The position numbers and the translations under genes are program-made. DNA of 37,261 nucleotides from Brumimicrobium oceani (lineage in GTDB: Bacteria; Bacteroidota; Bacteroidia; Flavobacteriales_D; Crocinitomicaceae): contig NZ_QFRJ01000020.1 in the NCBI RefSeq assembly GCF_003143775.1, positions 1 to 37,261 on the forward strand, in the 5' to 3' direction. The notes below the pieces were generated by a model, which did no database searches, had not been told where the DNA came from, and was given only the letters and a program-made list of their open reading frames with translations. This document shows positions 7,221-14,047 of the stretch, piece by piece; position 1 is the stretch's first letter; each line of letters starts with the position of its first letter.

Positions 7221-8057
7221 ATGGAAAAAGGATTTGTGGAACACTTTAAAACAATTATAAAAGATATCATCTATAGCTTCGGGCCAAAGCTCATTTTTGC
7301 AATTATTACTTTTGTTATTGGAATATTCTTGATTAAACTTATTCGAGGAATAATCATGAGATTATTGAAAAGAGCAAAAGCTGATTTATCCGTTCAAAGC
7401 TTTATGCAAAGTATGTCCACCGCTCTTCTTTGGGGAATCTTATTCTTTGTTGTTGGATTGATTTTAGGAATCAAAGCTTCTTTATTTATCACAATATTTG
7501 GAGCAGCTGGAATAGCTATAGGTTTAGCACTTCAGGGGAGTTTATCAAATTTCGCGGGTGGACTTCTCATCTTAATTTTTAAACCATTTAAAATTGGAGA
7601 CGAAGTTGTAATTGAGGGAGTGGAAGGCTATGTTGAGGACATTAATATGTTGTATACGCACGTCAATAATTGGCGAGGAGAAGTTTTTTCTATTCCTAAT
7701 GGGAATGTTTCTAACAACTTGGTGAGAAACAACTCTGCTGAACCACACCGACGAGTGCAAATCGAATTGCACTTTTATCATGATGTAGATATTGATATGT
7801 TACGTGAGTTAATTACCTCCACAATGGCCAAACATCCACGTGCAATTGCAGATAAACCGTTCCAACTACGCGTAAATAGTTTCCAAGATTATTATATCAA
7901 AACTTCAGCAAGATGCTGGAGTAGAACAGAGGAGTACTGGGATGTTTACTGGGATCAAGAAGAAGCAATCAAAAAGGCACTGGAGGAAAAAGGAATTAAA
8001 TTAGCTATTCCAATGCAGACAATAAAGCATGTGGATAAACTGGATGAGAAAGAGTAG
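7221..8057 (+). CDS. MscS-type mechanosensitive ion channel
   Basis: A 278-residue small-conductance channel. Three membrane segments fall at about 17-40, 61-80 and 85-118. The third is the pore helix, rich in Gly/Ala (IFGAAGIAIGLALQGSLSNF) and ending FAGG. The beta domain follows with FKPFKIGDEVVIEGVEGYVE and IPNGNVSNN, then an alpha/beta cytosolic vestibule. It opens under membrane tension to relieve hypo-osmotic shock. The frame extends upstream to 7161, but the ATG at 7221 follows AAAGGA and starts a normal N-terminus. A possible promoter (TTTCTTTG at 7185-7192, TTG at 7161) lies ahead. A second, longer MscS gene is at 17998-18960. Confidence 0.92.
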   Translation: MEKGFVEHFKTIIKDIIYSFGPKLIFAIITFVIGIFLIKLIRGIIMRLLKRAKADLSVQSFMQSMSTALLWGILFFVVGLILGIKASLFITIFGAAGIAIGLALQGSLSNFAGGLLILIFKPFKIGDEVVIEGVEGYVEDINMLYTHVNNWRGEVFSIPNGNVSNNLVRNNSAEPHRRVQIELHFYHDVDIDMLRELITSTMAKHPRAIADKPFQLRVNSFQDYYIKTSARCWSRTEEYWDVYWDQEEAIKKALEEKGIKLAIPMQTIKHVDKLDEKE

Positions 8058-8223
8058 CTACTTAATTATACAACAACAATTCCCGATAAGCATTTAGATT
8101 AATATTTAAATTGCTATTTTAGAGCTATATTCAAATTTCGACAGTGTAAAAGGCATTTTATATGTTGAATTTGAATATTAATAAATGATTGAGTAGAATA
8201 TTATTTTTTAAAACTAAAGGTTT

Positions 8224-8529
8224 ATGAATAGCTATAAAACATTGTCAGAAGCAGTAAATGATTTAACAAAAAAGGGCTACACGCACGATTTTAATATGAA
8301 AGAAGACTGCATTGAATGCGCAACCTTAAACTTAAAACTTCAACCCGAAGAGTTTGAAATTGATGAAAGACACAGATTTGAAGAAATGTCTGACGTGGAT
8401 AGTGAAAGTGTAGTGTATGCGATTTCATCCAAAGACGGTAAAGTGAAAGGTCTCTTAGTGAATGCGTATGGAACTTACGCCGATTATGCGTCATTCAAGC
8501 TGGTGCAAAAGTTAAATAAGCATGATTAA
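8224..8529 (+). CDS. Small conserved Bacteroidota protein of unknown function
   Basis: A 101-residue soluble acidic protein. The N-terminus (MNSYKTLSEAVNDLTKKGYT) and the pattern EEFEIDERHRFEEMSD...VVYAISS resemble a short Bacteroidota family that databases often label 'phosphoribosylpyrophosphate synthetase'. That label is almost certainly misapplied: the protein is too short and lacks PRPP-binding motifs. No signal peptide or membrane segment. It stands alone and ends in a strong bidirectional terminator (8598-8632). The function is unknown. Confidence 0.8.
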   Translation: MNSYKTLSEAVNDLTKKGYTHDFNMKEDCIECATLNLKLQPEEFEIDERHRFEEMSDVDSESVVYAISSKDGKVKGLLVNAYGTYADYASFKLVQKLNKHD

Positions 8530-8595
8530 GAAAGTTTAACCCGGTTATTTTTCTAAGCTTGTACAGCTTTTGGCTAATAATAACCAGATTGAAGA

Positions 8596-8632
8596 TAAAA
8601 AGACTGTTATCATCGCGATAACAGTCTTTTTC
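8596..8632. terminator. Strong bidirectional terminator
   Basis: AAAGACTGTTATC (8599-8611) and its exact reverse complement GATAACAGTCTTT (8617-8629) form a 13-bp stem with a five-base loop, with A-runs before and T-runs after. It can end the plus-strand gene at 8224-8529 and the minus-strand micro-gene at 8638-8739. A decayed copy lies at 8987-9020 beside the second micro-gene. Confidence 0.9.
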
Positions 8633-8637
8633 TTGCT

Positions 8638-8739
8638 TTAAAAATATCTTCTCAACCCTAAACTCAATGCTTTTTTCGTGAAAATTGAAATGATAATTCC
8701 AGGAATAGACAATGCAATGGCCAAATAAATTAAACTCAT
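8638..8739 (-). CDS. 33-residue hydrophobic micro-peptide, copy 1
   Basis: A short minus-strand frame encoding one hydrophobic helix and a basic tail: MSLIYLAIALSIPGIIISIF, then TKKAL and a C-terminus with LRRYF. That is the layout of a single-span membrane peptide with a positively charged cytosolic end. It ends eight bases before a strong terminator in the correct direction, and a near-identical copy occurs at 9045-9125. Between copies, seven of 102 bases differ; three changes are silent, three are substitutions and one is a stop in copy 2. No Shine-Dalgarno site and no clear promoter are seen. Size and tandem duplication recall type I toxin peptides or small regulators of membrane complexes. 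No family recognised. Confidence 0.5.
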   Translation of the reverse strand: MSLIYLAIALSIPGIIISIFTKKALSLGLRRYF

Positions 8740-8831
8740 TGGTGAATAATAGGCAGTAACACATTACGTATAGCACCCATTTTTTTATATGAAAGACGAA
8801 ATGGCAACATGCCTAAATTACTATAATGAAG

Positions 8832-8927
8832 CGGAGATTATTTATCTGCTTTAAGACCGATAAATGTAATTATCTGCTTTTAGACAGATAGTCTTGTTTA
8901 TCTGCTTTAGCATAGATATAATCTCCG
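8832..8927. repeat. Three 28-bp repeats enclosed by a 10-bp inverted repeat
   Basis: TATCTGCTTT recurs at 8843, 8871 and 8899, an exact 28-base period. Each unit continues with a partial complement (GATAA, CAGATA, AGATA), so each can form its own small hairpin (5, 6 and 5 bp). The whole set is bounded by CGGAGATTAT (8832-8841) and its perfect reverse complement ATAATCTCCG (8918-8927). An RNA of either strand could fold into one closing stem with three arms, a cloverleaf-like shape of 96 nt. Stops occur in the frames, so it is not coding. It lies exactly between the two copies of the micro-peptide cassette. Confidence 0.75.
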
Positions 8928-9044
8928 ATAGTAAACATCCAGAGCGTAATCCATTTTACATCTTTCTGGCCTAATTGACTTTTACCAAAACGGTATCACC
9001 GCGACAATAGCCTTTTTCTTGTTTTAAAAGTATCTGCTCAACCC

Positions 9045-9125
9045 TTAACTCAATACTTTTTTCGTGAAAATTGAAATGATAATTCCAGGAATAGACAATG
9101 CGATGGCCAAATAAATTAGAGTCAT
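9045..9125 (-). CDS. 26-residue hydrophobic micro-peptide, truncated copy 2
   Basis: Second copy of the micro-gene at 8638-8739. It reads MTLIYLAIALSIPGIIISIF then TKKVLS and a stop. A single T-to-A change (TTA to TAA) removes the last seven residues, after which the sequence still matches copy 1 up to the original stop. The duplicated unit also includes a decayed version of the terminator (8987-9020), so the repeat covers about 140 bases. The hydrophobic helix and two lysines remain, so it may still be active. It lies after the pirin terminator at 9149-9179 on the same strand and would need its own promoter, which I could not identify. Confidence 0.4.
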   Translation of the reverse strand: MTLIYLAIALSIPGIIISIFTKKVLS

Positions 9126-9148
9126 TCTGTTTACTTCATAATTCAATG

Positions 9149-9179
9149 AAAAAGCTTGCTATCCATATGATAACAAGCT
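9149..9179 (-). terminator. Terminator of the second pirin gene
   Basis: AGCTTGCTATC (9153-9163) pairs with GATAACAAGCT (9169-9179) with one mismatch over a CATAT loop. On the minus strand it is followed by a short T-run. It lies about 25 bases after the pirin stop. Confidence 0.75.
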
Positions 9180-9204
9180 ATGGAAACACAGCTCAATTCA
9201 GCGT

Positions 9205-10080
9205 TTATTTCCGCGTTGGATAAGGAATATACTCATCATCTCCTTCAATTTTATCAAAAGTTTGATCTTTCCACATTTGTTTTGCTTCTTCAATCAATTT
9301 TTTATCAGATGAAACAAAATTCCAATCGATGTACCTTTTTTCTGGGAAAGGTTCTCCTCCAAAAATATAGATGGTACTGTTCGCAGCAATTGTAAACTCA
9401 CATAGAGTGCTATCTTTGGCGACTAAAATTTGTTTTTCTCCGTATTCATGTCCTCCTTCTTTGATGCTGCCCTCTAATATATAAAGACCTGACTCACCAT
9501 AAAGTTGTCCACCAATACTTACCACCTGTTCAGTTTTACTTTTAATTTCAATCATATAAAGTTTACTAAAAACAGGAACTGGAGATTTCTTTCCCAGTGC
9601 TTCTCCAGCGACTAATTTGAAATCAACATCACCATCCGACCAAGCTGGAATTTCACTTTTTTCAATGTGAGAAAACTGAGGGTCCATTTGCTCCTTATCC
9701 TTTGGAAGTGCAACCCAAATTTGTAATCCATGCATAAACAAATCAGAATCTCGCAAATACTCTGGTGTTCTTTCAGAATGCACAATCCCTTTTCCTGCGG
9801 TCATCCAGTTTACTGCCCCCGGCTTTATCTCTACTTCATTTCCTAAAGTATCGCGGTGCATAATGCTGCCTTCGAATAAAAATGTAAGTGTCGAAAGTCC
9901 AATATGTGGATGAGGTAGAACATCAAAGTTTTGACGTTCGTTGAGTTTTACTGGTCCCATGTGATCTATGTAAATAAAAGGCCCCACCATTCTTTTCTTG
10001 CGAAATGGTAATAATCGCCCAACCATAAAGTTTCCAATATCGGCAGCTCTTTCTTCTATAATTAATTGAATATTTGACAT
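9205..10080 (-). CDS. Pirin family protein (cytosolic type)
   Basis: A bicupin pirin of 291 residues, normal length, without a leader. The first cupin shows the metal site HPHIGLSTLTFLFEG (about 58-72), HRDTLGN and GKGIVHSERTP (about 95-105). The second cupin contains GGQLYGESGLYILEGSI. The C-terminal RYIDWNFVSSDK is typical of the YhhW/pirin branch. It may act as a quercetinase or Fe-dependent redox sensor; this cannot be decided from sequence. The ATG at 10080 is chosen because upstream codons enter the preceding gene. It is 17 bases after the interrupted YadS-like gene and shares the strand of the FMN reductase, SDR and YceI genes, forming the second AraC-linked module. Confidence 0.92.
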   Translation of the reverse strand: MSNIQLIIEERAADIGNFMVGRLLPFRKKRMVGPFIYIDHMGPVKLNERQNFDVLPHPHIGLSTLTFLFEGSIMHRDTLGNEVEIKPGAVNWMTAGKGIVHSERTPEYLRDSDLFMHGLQIWVALPKDKEQMDPQFSHIEKSEIPAWSDGDVDFKLVAGEALGKKSPVPVFSKLYMIEIKSKTEQVVSIGGQLYGESGLYILEGSIKEGGHEYGEKQILVAKDSTLCEFTIAANSTIYIFGGEPFPEKRYIDWNFVSSDKKLIEEAKQMWKDQTFDKIEGDDEYIPYPTRK

Positions 10081-10097
10081 GATTTTATCTTTTAATT

Positions 10098-10721
10098 TTA
10101 TTCTGTTGATTTTTTGAATTTCAAATTGGTTGGTAAGTGTAAATTGTACCTTACCGATAATAAGCGGAATAATACTACTGATATAAGGCAAGAAACCTTA
10201 CTCAGCATTATAGGCAAATCTAATTTTACTAAAATAAAGAAAATTACTCCACCAAAAATACAAGTCGTGGCATAAATTTCTTTTTGAAAAACTAATGGAA
10301 TATTGCTTAATGAAACATCTCGTATGACTCCACCAAAACAGGCCGTAATTGTTCCAAGGGCAACACATATGAGTGGATTCATTTTAAATTCAATTCCTGT
10401 TTGTATTCCCACAACGGTGAAAAAGCCCAAGCCAATAGCATCAAAAAACAAAAGTGTTTTATGATAGTTTTTGATTTCACTTTTAAAAATGAGTACCAGT
10501 ATTGTCGTTATGAGCACAACAATTGTTGAACTTAAATCCAGCATCCAAGAAACAGGTACTTTTCCGATTAGAATATCCCGTAATGTTCCACCTCCCAAAG
10601 CGGTGATAAAGGCAATGATAAAAACACCAAAAACATCTAGTTTCTTTTATTTAGCTGCAAATGCTCCGGCAACACTAAAAGCCGCTGTTCCAATAATTTC
10701 TATTAGTCCGATAGATTCCAT
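10098..10721 (-). pseudogene. YadS/UPF0126 (TRIC-like) membrane protein with in-frame stop
   Basis: The full frame from ATG at 10721 would encode 207 residues with two repeats of three helices, as in UPF0126/TRIC-type cation channels (GTAAFSVAGAFAAK, then KKLDVFGVFIIAFITALGGGTLRDILIG, and in the second half LGFFTVVGIQTG and FGGVIRDV). An in-frame TAA at 10649-10647 interrupts it after residue 24, between AAK and KKLDVFG, where relatives usually carry a sense codon. Everything after the stop is intact, so the lesion is recent, a sequencing error, or bypassed by reinitiation near 10598. It lies between the FMN reductase terminator and pirin. Confidence 0.85.
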
Positions 10722-10740
10722 TTGTTAAATATTTTTCAAT

Positions 10741-10786
10741 AAAAAAAGCTGTCTTGTATAAACTTACAAGAACAGCTTGTTTTTTC
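10741..10786. terminator. Bidirectional terminator after the FMN reductase gene
   Basis: AGCTGTCTTGTA (10747-10758) pairs with TACAAGAACAGCT (10765-10777) with one bulged base. An A-run precedes and a T-run follows. On the minus strand it lies past the FMN reductase stop and just before the YadS-like start, so that gene and pirin may need a separate promoter. Confidence 0.8.
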
Positions 10787-10873
10787 CTCAACATATTATT
10801 GGTGAAGGGATTTCTCAACTTTAATTAACACCGATGTTAAATTTAGGAAGTTTAGTCATTGCCAGATAGTACT

Positions 10874-11428
10874 TTACTTTGCAATGGTATGAACCCACTC
10901 TTCAAAAGCATCTAAATACGTTTTAAAGAATTCTTTGGTAGAATCATTTGTGAGCTTCCCGTTGTCATCATACAATGCCGAAGCATCTCCGATATAAGCT
11001 TCTGGTTGTGCCATTGTTGGAACATTCACAAAGGTTAGGGATTGTCTTAAATGGTGGTTTGCACCGAATCCACTAATGTTCCCAATTGATACACTCACAA
11101 TTGCAGCGGGTTTTCCATTCCAAGAATTTTCCCCATAAGGTCGAGAACCAACGTCAATTGCGTTTTTTAGAACACCTGGTACTGATCTATTGTATTCTGG
11201 GGTAAAGAAAAGCAAACCATCAGCGTCAGAGATTTTCTCACGCAATGTTTCCCATTCTTTTGGCGGATTCCCTTCTAAATCCTCATTAAACATTGGGAGT
11301 CCAGAGATATCCAATAAACTCATGTCTAATGATTCGGGTGCCATTTCCATCATTGCTTTTGCTGTTTTTAAATTGAAGGATTCTTTACGTAAACTTCCCA
11401 CGATAACTGCTATTTTGTATTTCTTCAT
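10874..11428 (-). CDS. NADPH-dependent FMN/quinone reductase (ChrR/YieF-like)
   Basis: A 184-residue flavodoxin-like reductase. The FMN phosphate loop is GSLRKESFN (11-19). The conserved flavin-contact loop TPEYNRSVPGVLKNAIDVGSRP (about 76-97) is shortened here to its key part, PEYNRSVPG at 77-85. This family transfers two electrons from NAD(P)H to quinones, azo dyes or chromate, avoiding semiquinone formation. It follows the SDR gene at about 130 bases in the same direction, with a short inverted repeat (11471-11477 with 11503-11509) between them. Part of the second AraC-associated redox group. Confidence 0.92.
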   Translation of the reverse strand: MKKYKIAVIVGSLRKESFNLKTAKAMMEMAPESLDMSLLDISGLPMFNEDLEGNPPKEWETLREKISDADGLLFFTPEYNRSVPGVLKNAIDVGSRPYGENSWNGKPAAIVSVSIGNISGFGANHHLRQSLTFVNVPTMAQPEAYIGDASALYDDNGKLTNDSTKEFFKTYLDAFEEWVHTIAK

Positions 11429-11556
11429 CTTTGTTTGTGTTTTTAATTTAGTAATCTTTTAATTGAAATTCTTCTGAGGTTAAACTAGTAATAAGTTCTG
11501 TTTCAGAAGTAAAAGTCGCTGTTAATATTCTTTAAACCGAATATCACTTTTAGGCT

Positions 11557-12306
11557 TTATTGAGCCAAATATCCACCGTCCACAGGATAATATGCTCCAG
11601 TGGCAAATGATGATTTTGAAGAAGCTAACCACAAAATCATTTCAGCGATTTCATTTGATTCTCCTAATCTGCCAATTGGGTGAAGACCGACTAGTCCTTC
11701 CATTTGTTCGTCATCAAGTGAATTGGTGAGTAAAGGCGTTTTAACATACCCAGGACCTATTGAATTTATGCGAATGTTTTTATTTGCATATTCTAAGGCT
11801 GCCGCTTTTGTTAGTCCCACGACTCCGTGCTTTGAAGCAACATAAGCTGGAGAACCTTGTGTTCCTGCTTGACCTAAAATAGAAGCTATATTTATAATAG
11901 ATCCTCCATTTTTTTCCATCGCTGGAATTTGGTAGCGCATACCGTAAAACACTCCTGATAAATTGATATCTATAACCTTTTGCCATCCATCAATTGGATA
12001 TTCTCCTGTTGGAGCAAGTGGTCCACCAATTCCTGCATTGTTCACTGCTATATCGAGCGAACCATATTGCTTTAACGTTTCCTCAACAAGCGTTTCATGT
12101 CCTTCCGCTTTAGAAGAGTCGGAGAAAATAAAAAATGCCTCTCCACCAGCTTCTTCTATTTCTTTAACCACGGCATTTCCGCTTTCTTTATCAATATCAG
12201 AGACTACAACTTTGGCTCCTTCTTTTGCTAATAAGTGGGCAGTGGCGCGTCCTATTCCAGAACCTGCACCTGTCACAATAGCAACTTTGTTATCTAAATT
12301 TTTCAT
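11557..12306 (-). CDS. Short-chain dehydrogenase/reductase (SDR, classical)
   Basis: A 249-residue classical SDR. The nucleotide-binding TGAGSGIGR (12-20), the NNAG motif (89-92) and the catalytic Ser142, Tyr155 and Lys159 (YVASK) are all present, followed by NSIGPGYVKTPL. An acidic residue after the second strand (SDID, about 36-39) suggests NAD(H) preference. The C-terminal ATGAYYPVDGGYLAQ is standard. The substrate is unknown; the position between YceI and an FMN reductase suggests detoxification of reactive carbonyls or quinones. Confidence 0.92.
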   Translation of the reverse strand: MKNLDNKVAIVTGAGSGIGRATAHLLAKEGAKVVVSDIDKESGNAVVKEIEEAGGEAFFIFSDSSKAEGHETLVEETLKQYGSLDIAVNNAGIGGPLAPTGEYPIDGWQKVIDINLSGVFYGMRYQIPAMEKNGGSIINIASILGQAGTQGSPAYVASKHGVVGLTKAAALEYANKNIRINSIGPGYVKTPLLTNSLDDEQMEGLVGLHPIGRLGESNEIAEMILWLASSKSSFATGAYYPVDGGYLAQ

Positions 12307-12365
12307 TTTAATAATTTTTGATTCGTTAATAAATAAAGTCCGACGAGATTTCTAGATATTGAAAT

Positions 12366-12935
12366 CTACTGATTTGCGAATTGCAAGTGAACAATAATCT
12401 TAACGTCCTTAGCAATACCCGCAGCTGTTGGGTCATAATCTACATTGTAATCAAATCTGTTGATTGTGGTTTCAGCTTTCATTCCTAACTTTTCCCCCTT
12501 TTCAGTTTTTATTGTTCCACCATAATGCACGTCAAAAACTACATCTTTCGTAACATCTTTTATCGTTAATTTACCATGTAATTTATAGTGATCTTTCTTA
12601 TTGCCTTTTTCAATTTTTGAGCTTTCGAAAGTCATGTTTGGGTATTTTTCTACTTCGAAAAAGTCTGGACTTCTTAAATGATTATCTCTTTGCTCAACGT
12701 TGGTATTGATGCTATTTACTTTTACTGTAAAATCAAACTTAGCGCTTTCTAACGCTTCACCTTTTGTGGTTAATGTACCATCATATTCTAGGAACTTTCC
12801 ATTTACAATACTGATTCCAGAGTGAGCAATGTTAAAGTTTAAAGAAGAGTGGTAAGGGTCAACTTTCCAATCCGTTTGTGCATAGATTCCAACGCTAAAT
12901 AGTACTGAAACCATCAATAATAATAAATTTTTCAT
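12366..12935 (-). CDS. YceI family periplasmic lipocalin-like protein
   Basis: A 189-residue secreted protein: signal peptide MKNLLLLMVSVLFSVGIYAQ, then the YceI fold beginning TDWKVDPYHSSLNFNIAHSG, with the typical FDFTVKVNSINT, RDNHLRSPDFF and KYPNMTFES segments. YceI proteins bind isoprenoid or other amphipathic molecules such as polyprenyl quinones. Three in-frame ATGs lie close together (12941, 12935 and a distant 12974); 12935 gives the cleanest signal peptide, 12941 adds two residues. It is first in line after the AraC gene at 13020-13853 and is the likely head of the YceI-SDR-FMN reductase group. Confidence 0.92.
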   Translation of the reverse strand: MKNLLLLMVSVLFSVGIYAQTDWKVDPYHSSLNFNIAHSGISIVNGKFLEYDGTLTTKGEALESAKFDFTVKVNSINTNVEQRDNHLRSPDFFEVEKYPNMTFESSKIEKGNKKDHYKLHGKLTIKDVTKDVVFDVHYGGTIKTEKGEKLGMKAETTINRFDYNVDYDPTAAGIAKDVKIIVHLQFANQ

Positions 12936-13019
12936 AATCATATGTTTGTTTTTGTGAACAACCAATATATTCATAATAAATACATTACTATTATACTTTT
13001 CGGTAGTAAGCTTGTGATT

Positions 13020-13853
13020 TTAGGAAGAAAGTAGCTTTTTCATCTCATTTCTAAACTCTGTGGGTGATTGCCCGGACTTTTTCTTGAAAACACTGGAAAA
13101 GTAAGCATTCTCATTATACCCTAGATCATAAGCAATATCAGCAATGTTCTTATCCGTAGAAATTAGAAGATTTTTGGCTTCAATTAGTTTGCGGGTGTCT
13201 ATAATCTCAGATACACTTTGTTCTAAAATTTCCTGACAAATCAAGTTTAAATTTCGGGTTGACATAGCGAGTTTGTCGGCATAAAACTCAACACTTAGCG
13301 GTTTATGGAAATTTTCTTCTAAGATGTTTAGAAAATTTCCAAAAGCAATATTTTGTGTTTTTTCTAAAGCTACTTTTGATTTATCCAGTTTTCTTTTTTC
13401 ATGTTCTATGATGGTAAATAAGAGACTAAGGAGTTGCTTTAAAATCGCATAACTAGGATTTTCTCGATTGGCCTCTTCTGCCATCATCTCACAAACTGTA
13501 ACCAAACGGGAGAAACAGGTTCCGCTATTTAATTTAAGATTGGCTTCTCCATGATAAAGGGAGTATAGCTGAAAGGTAGATTCTGGGATCAATTCACTTT
13601 TAAATTGAATTTTCCAAATTTCGTATGCTCCATTGTCTGGTTTTGGAGTTACTCTATGAACTTTTCCCTTGGTAATAAAACTAATAAAAGGAGCCGTTAT
13701 ATTTGTAGTTTTGAAGTCTATAAAATGTTCTATTTCTCCCGAAATTCCAATTAAAAGCTCTTCGAATCCTTGACTTTTGGGAGCTTCATTATTAATTCCA
13801 GAGGTTTTGGATTCTTCTTTTTCTACTTTAAATATTTGCAGTAACTCACTCAT
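13020..13853 (-). CDS. AraC family transcriptional regulator
   Basis: A 277-residue regulator with a divergent N-terminal sensor region and a C-terminal AraC domain. HTH1 is in FYADKLAMSTRNLNLICQE and HTH2 in NIADIAYDLGYNENAYFSSV followed by FKKKSGQSPTEFR. It lies 84 bases upstream of the YceI start on the same strand, so YceI, SDR and FMN reductase are its most probable regulon. It is only distantly similar to the AraC protein at 2951-3820 outside the HTH, so the two modules are analogous rather than a recent duplication. Confidence 0.92.
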   Translation of the reverse strand: MSELLQIFKVEKEESKTSGINNEAPKSQGFEELLIGISGEIEHFIDFKTTNITAPFISFITKGKVHRVTPKPDNGAYEIWKIQFKSELIPESTFQLYSLYHGEANLKLNSGTCFSRLVTVCEMMAEEANRENPSYAILKQLLSLLFTIIEHEKRKLDKSKVALEKTQNIAFGNFLNILEENFHKPLSVEFYADKLAMSTRNLNLICQEILEQSVSEIIDTRKLIEAKNLLISTDKNIADIAYDLGYNENAYFSSVFKKKSGQSPTEFRNEMKKLLSS

Positions 13854-13896
13854 CTGTATTCAGAACTTATGGATTTATTTGTCTGACTAAAATTAA

Positions 13897-13986
13897 TTAT
13901 TTTAAAAACTTATACATTATAATTAACCAAAATAATGCGTTGGATACGAAAACTAAAAAGAAGACAATAATCCAAAAAGAATTCAT
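13897..13986 (-). CDS. 29-residue single-span membrane peptide downstream of ccoI
   Basis: A short frame beginning ATG 62 bases after the ccoI stop. It encodes almost only a transmembrane helix (MNSFWIIVFFLVFVSNALFW, then LIIMYKFLK) with a basic end. In most cbb3 loci the gene after ccoI is ccoS (45-70 residues, one helix, acidic tail). This peptide is in that position but shorter and without the CcoS tail, so it may be a reduced CcoS, another oxidase-assembly micro-protein, or chance. No Shine-Dalgarno site is seen. Confidence 0.4.
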   Translation of the reverse strand: MNSFWIIVFFLVFVSNALFWLIIMYKFLK

Positions 13987-14047
13987 TATTTGTCATGATA
14001 AACTTCCGACCAGCCACTAAATAGATGTACTGGACCATCACTAATCA

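Noticed and set aside
8224-8529. Phosphoribosylpyrophosphate synthetase
   Set aside because: The database-style name known for this family does not fit: about 100 residues and no PRPP synthetase motifs.
8832-8927. The 28-bp periodic repeats as a CRISPR array
   Set aside because: The period leaves no room for separate spacers, only the first 10 or so bases are identical, there are three units, and no cas genes are present.
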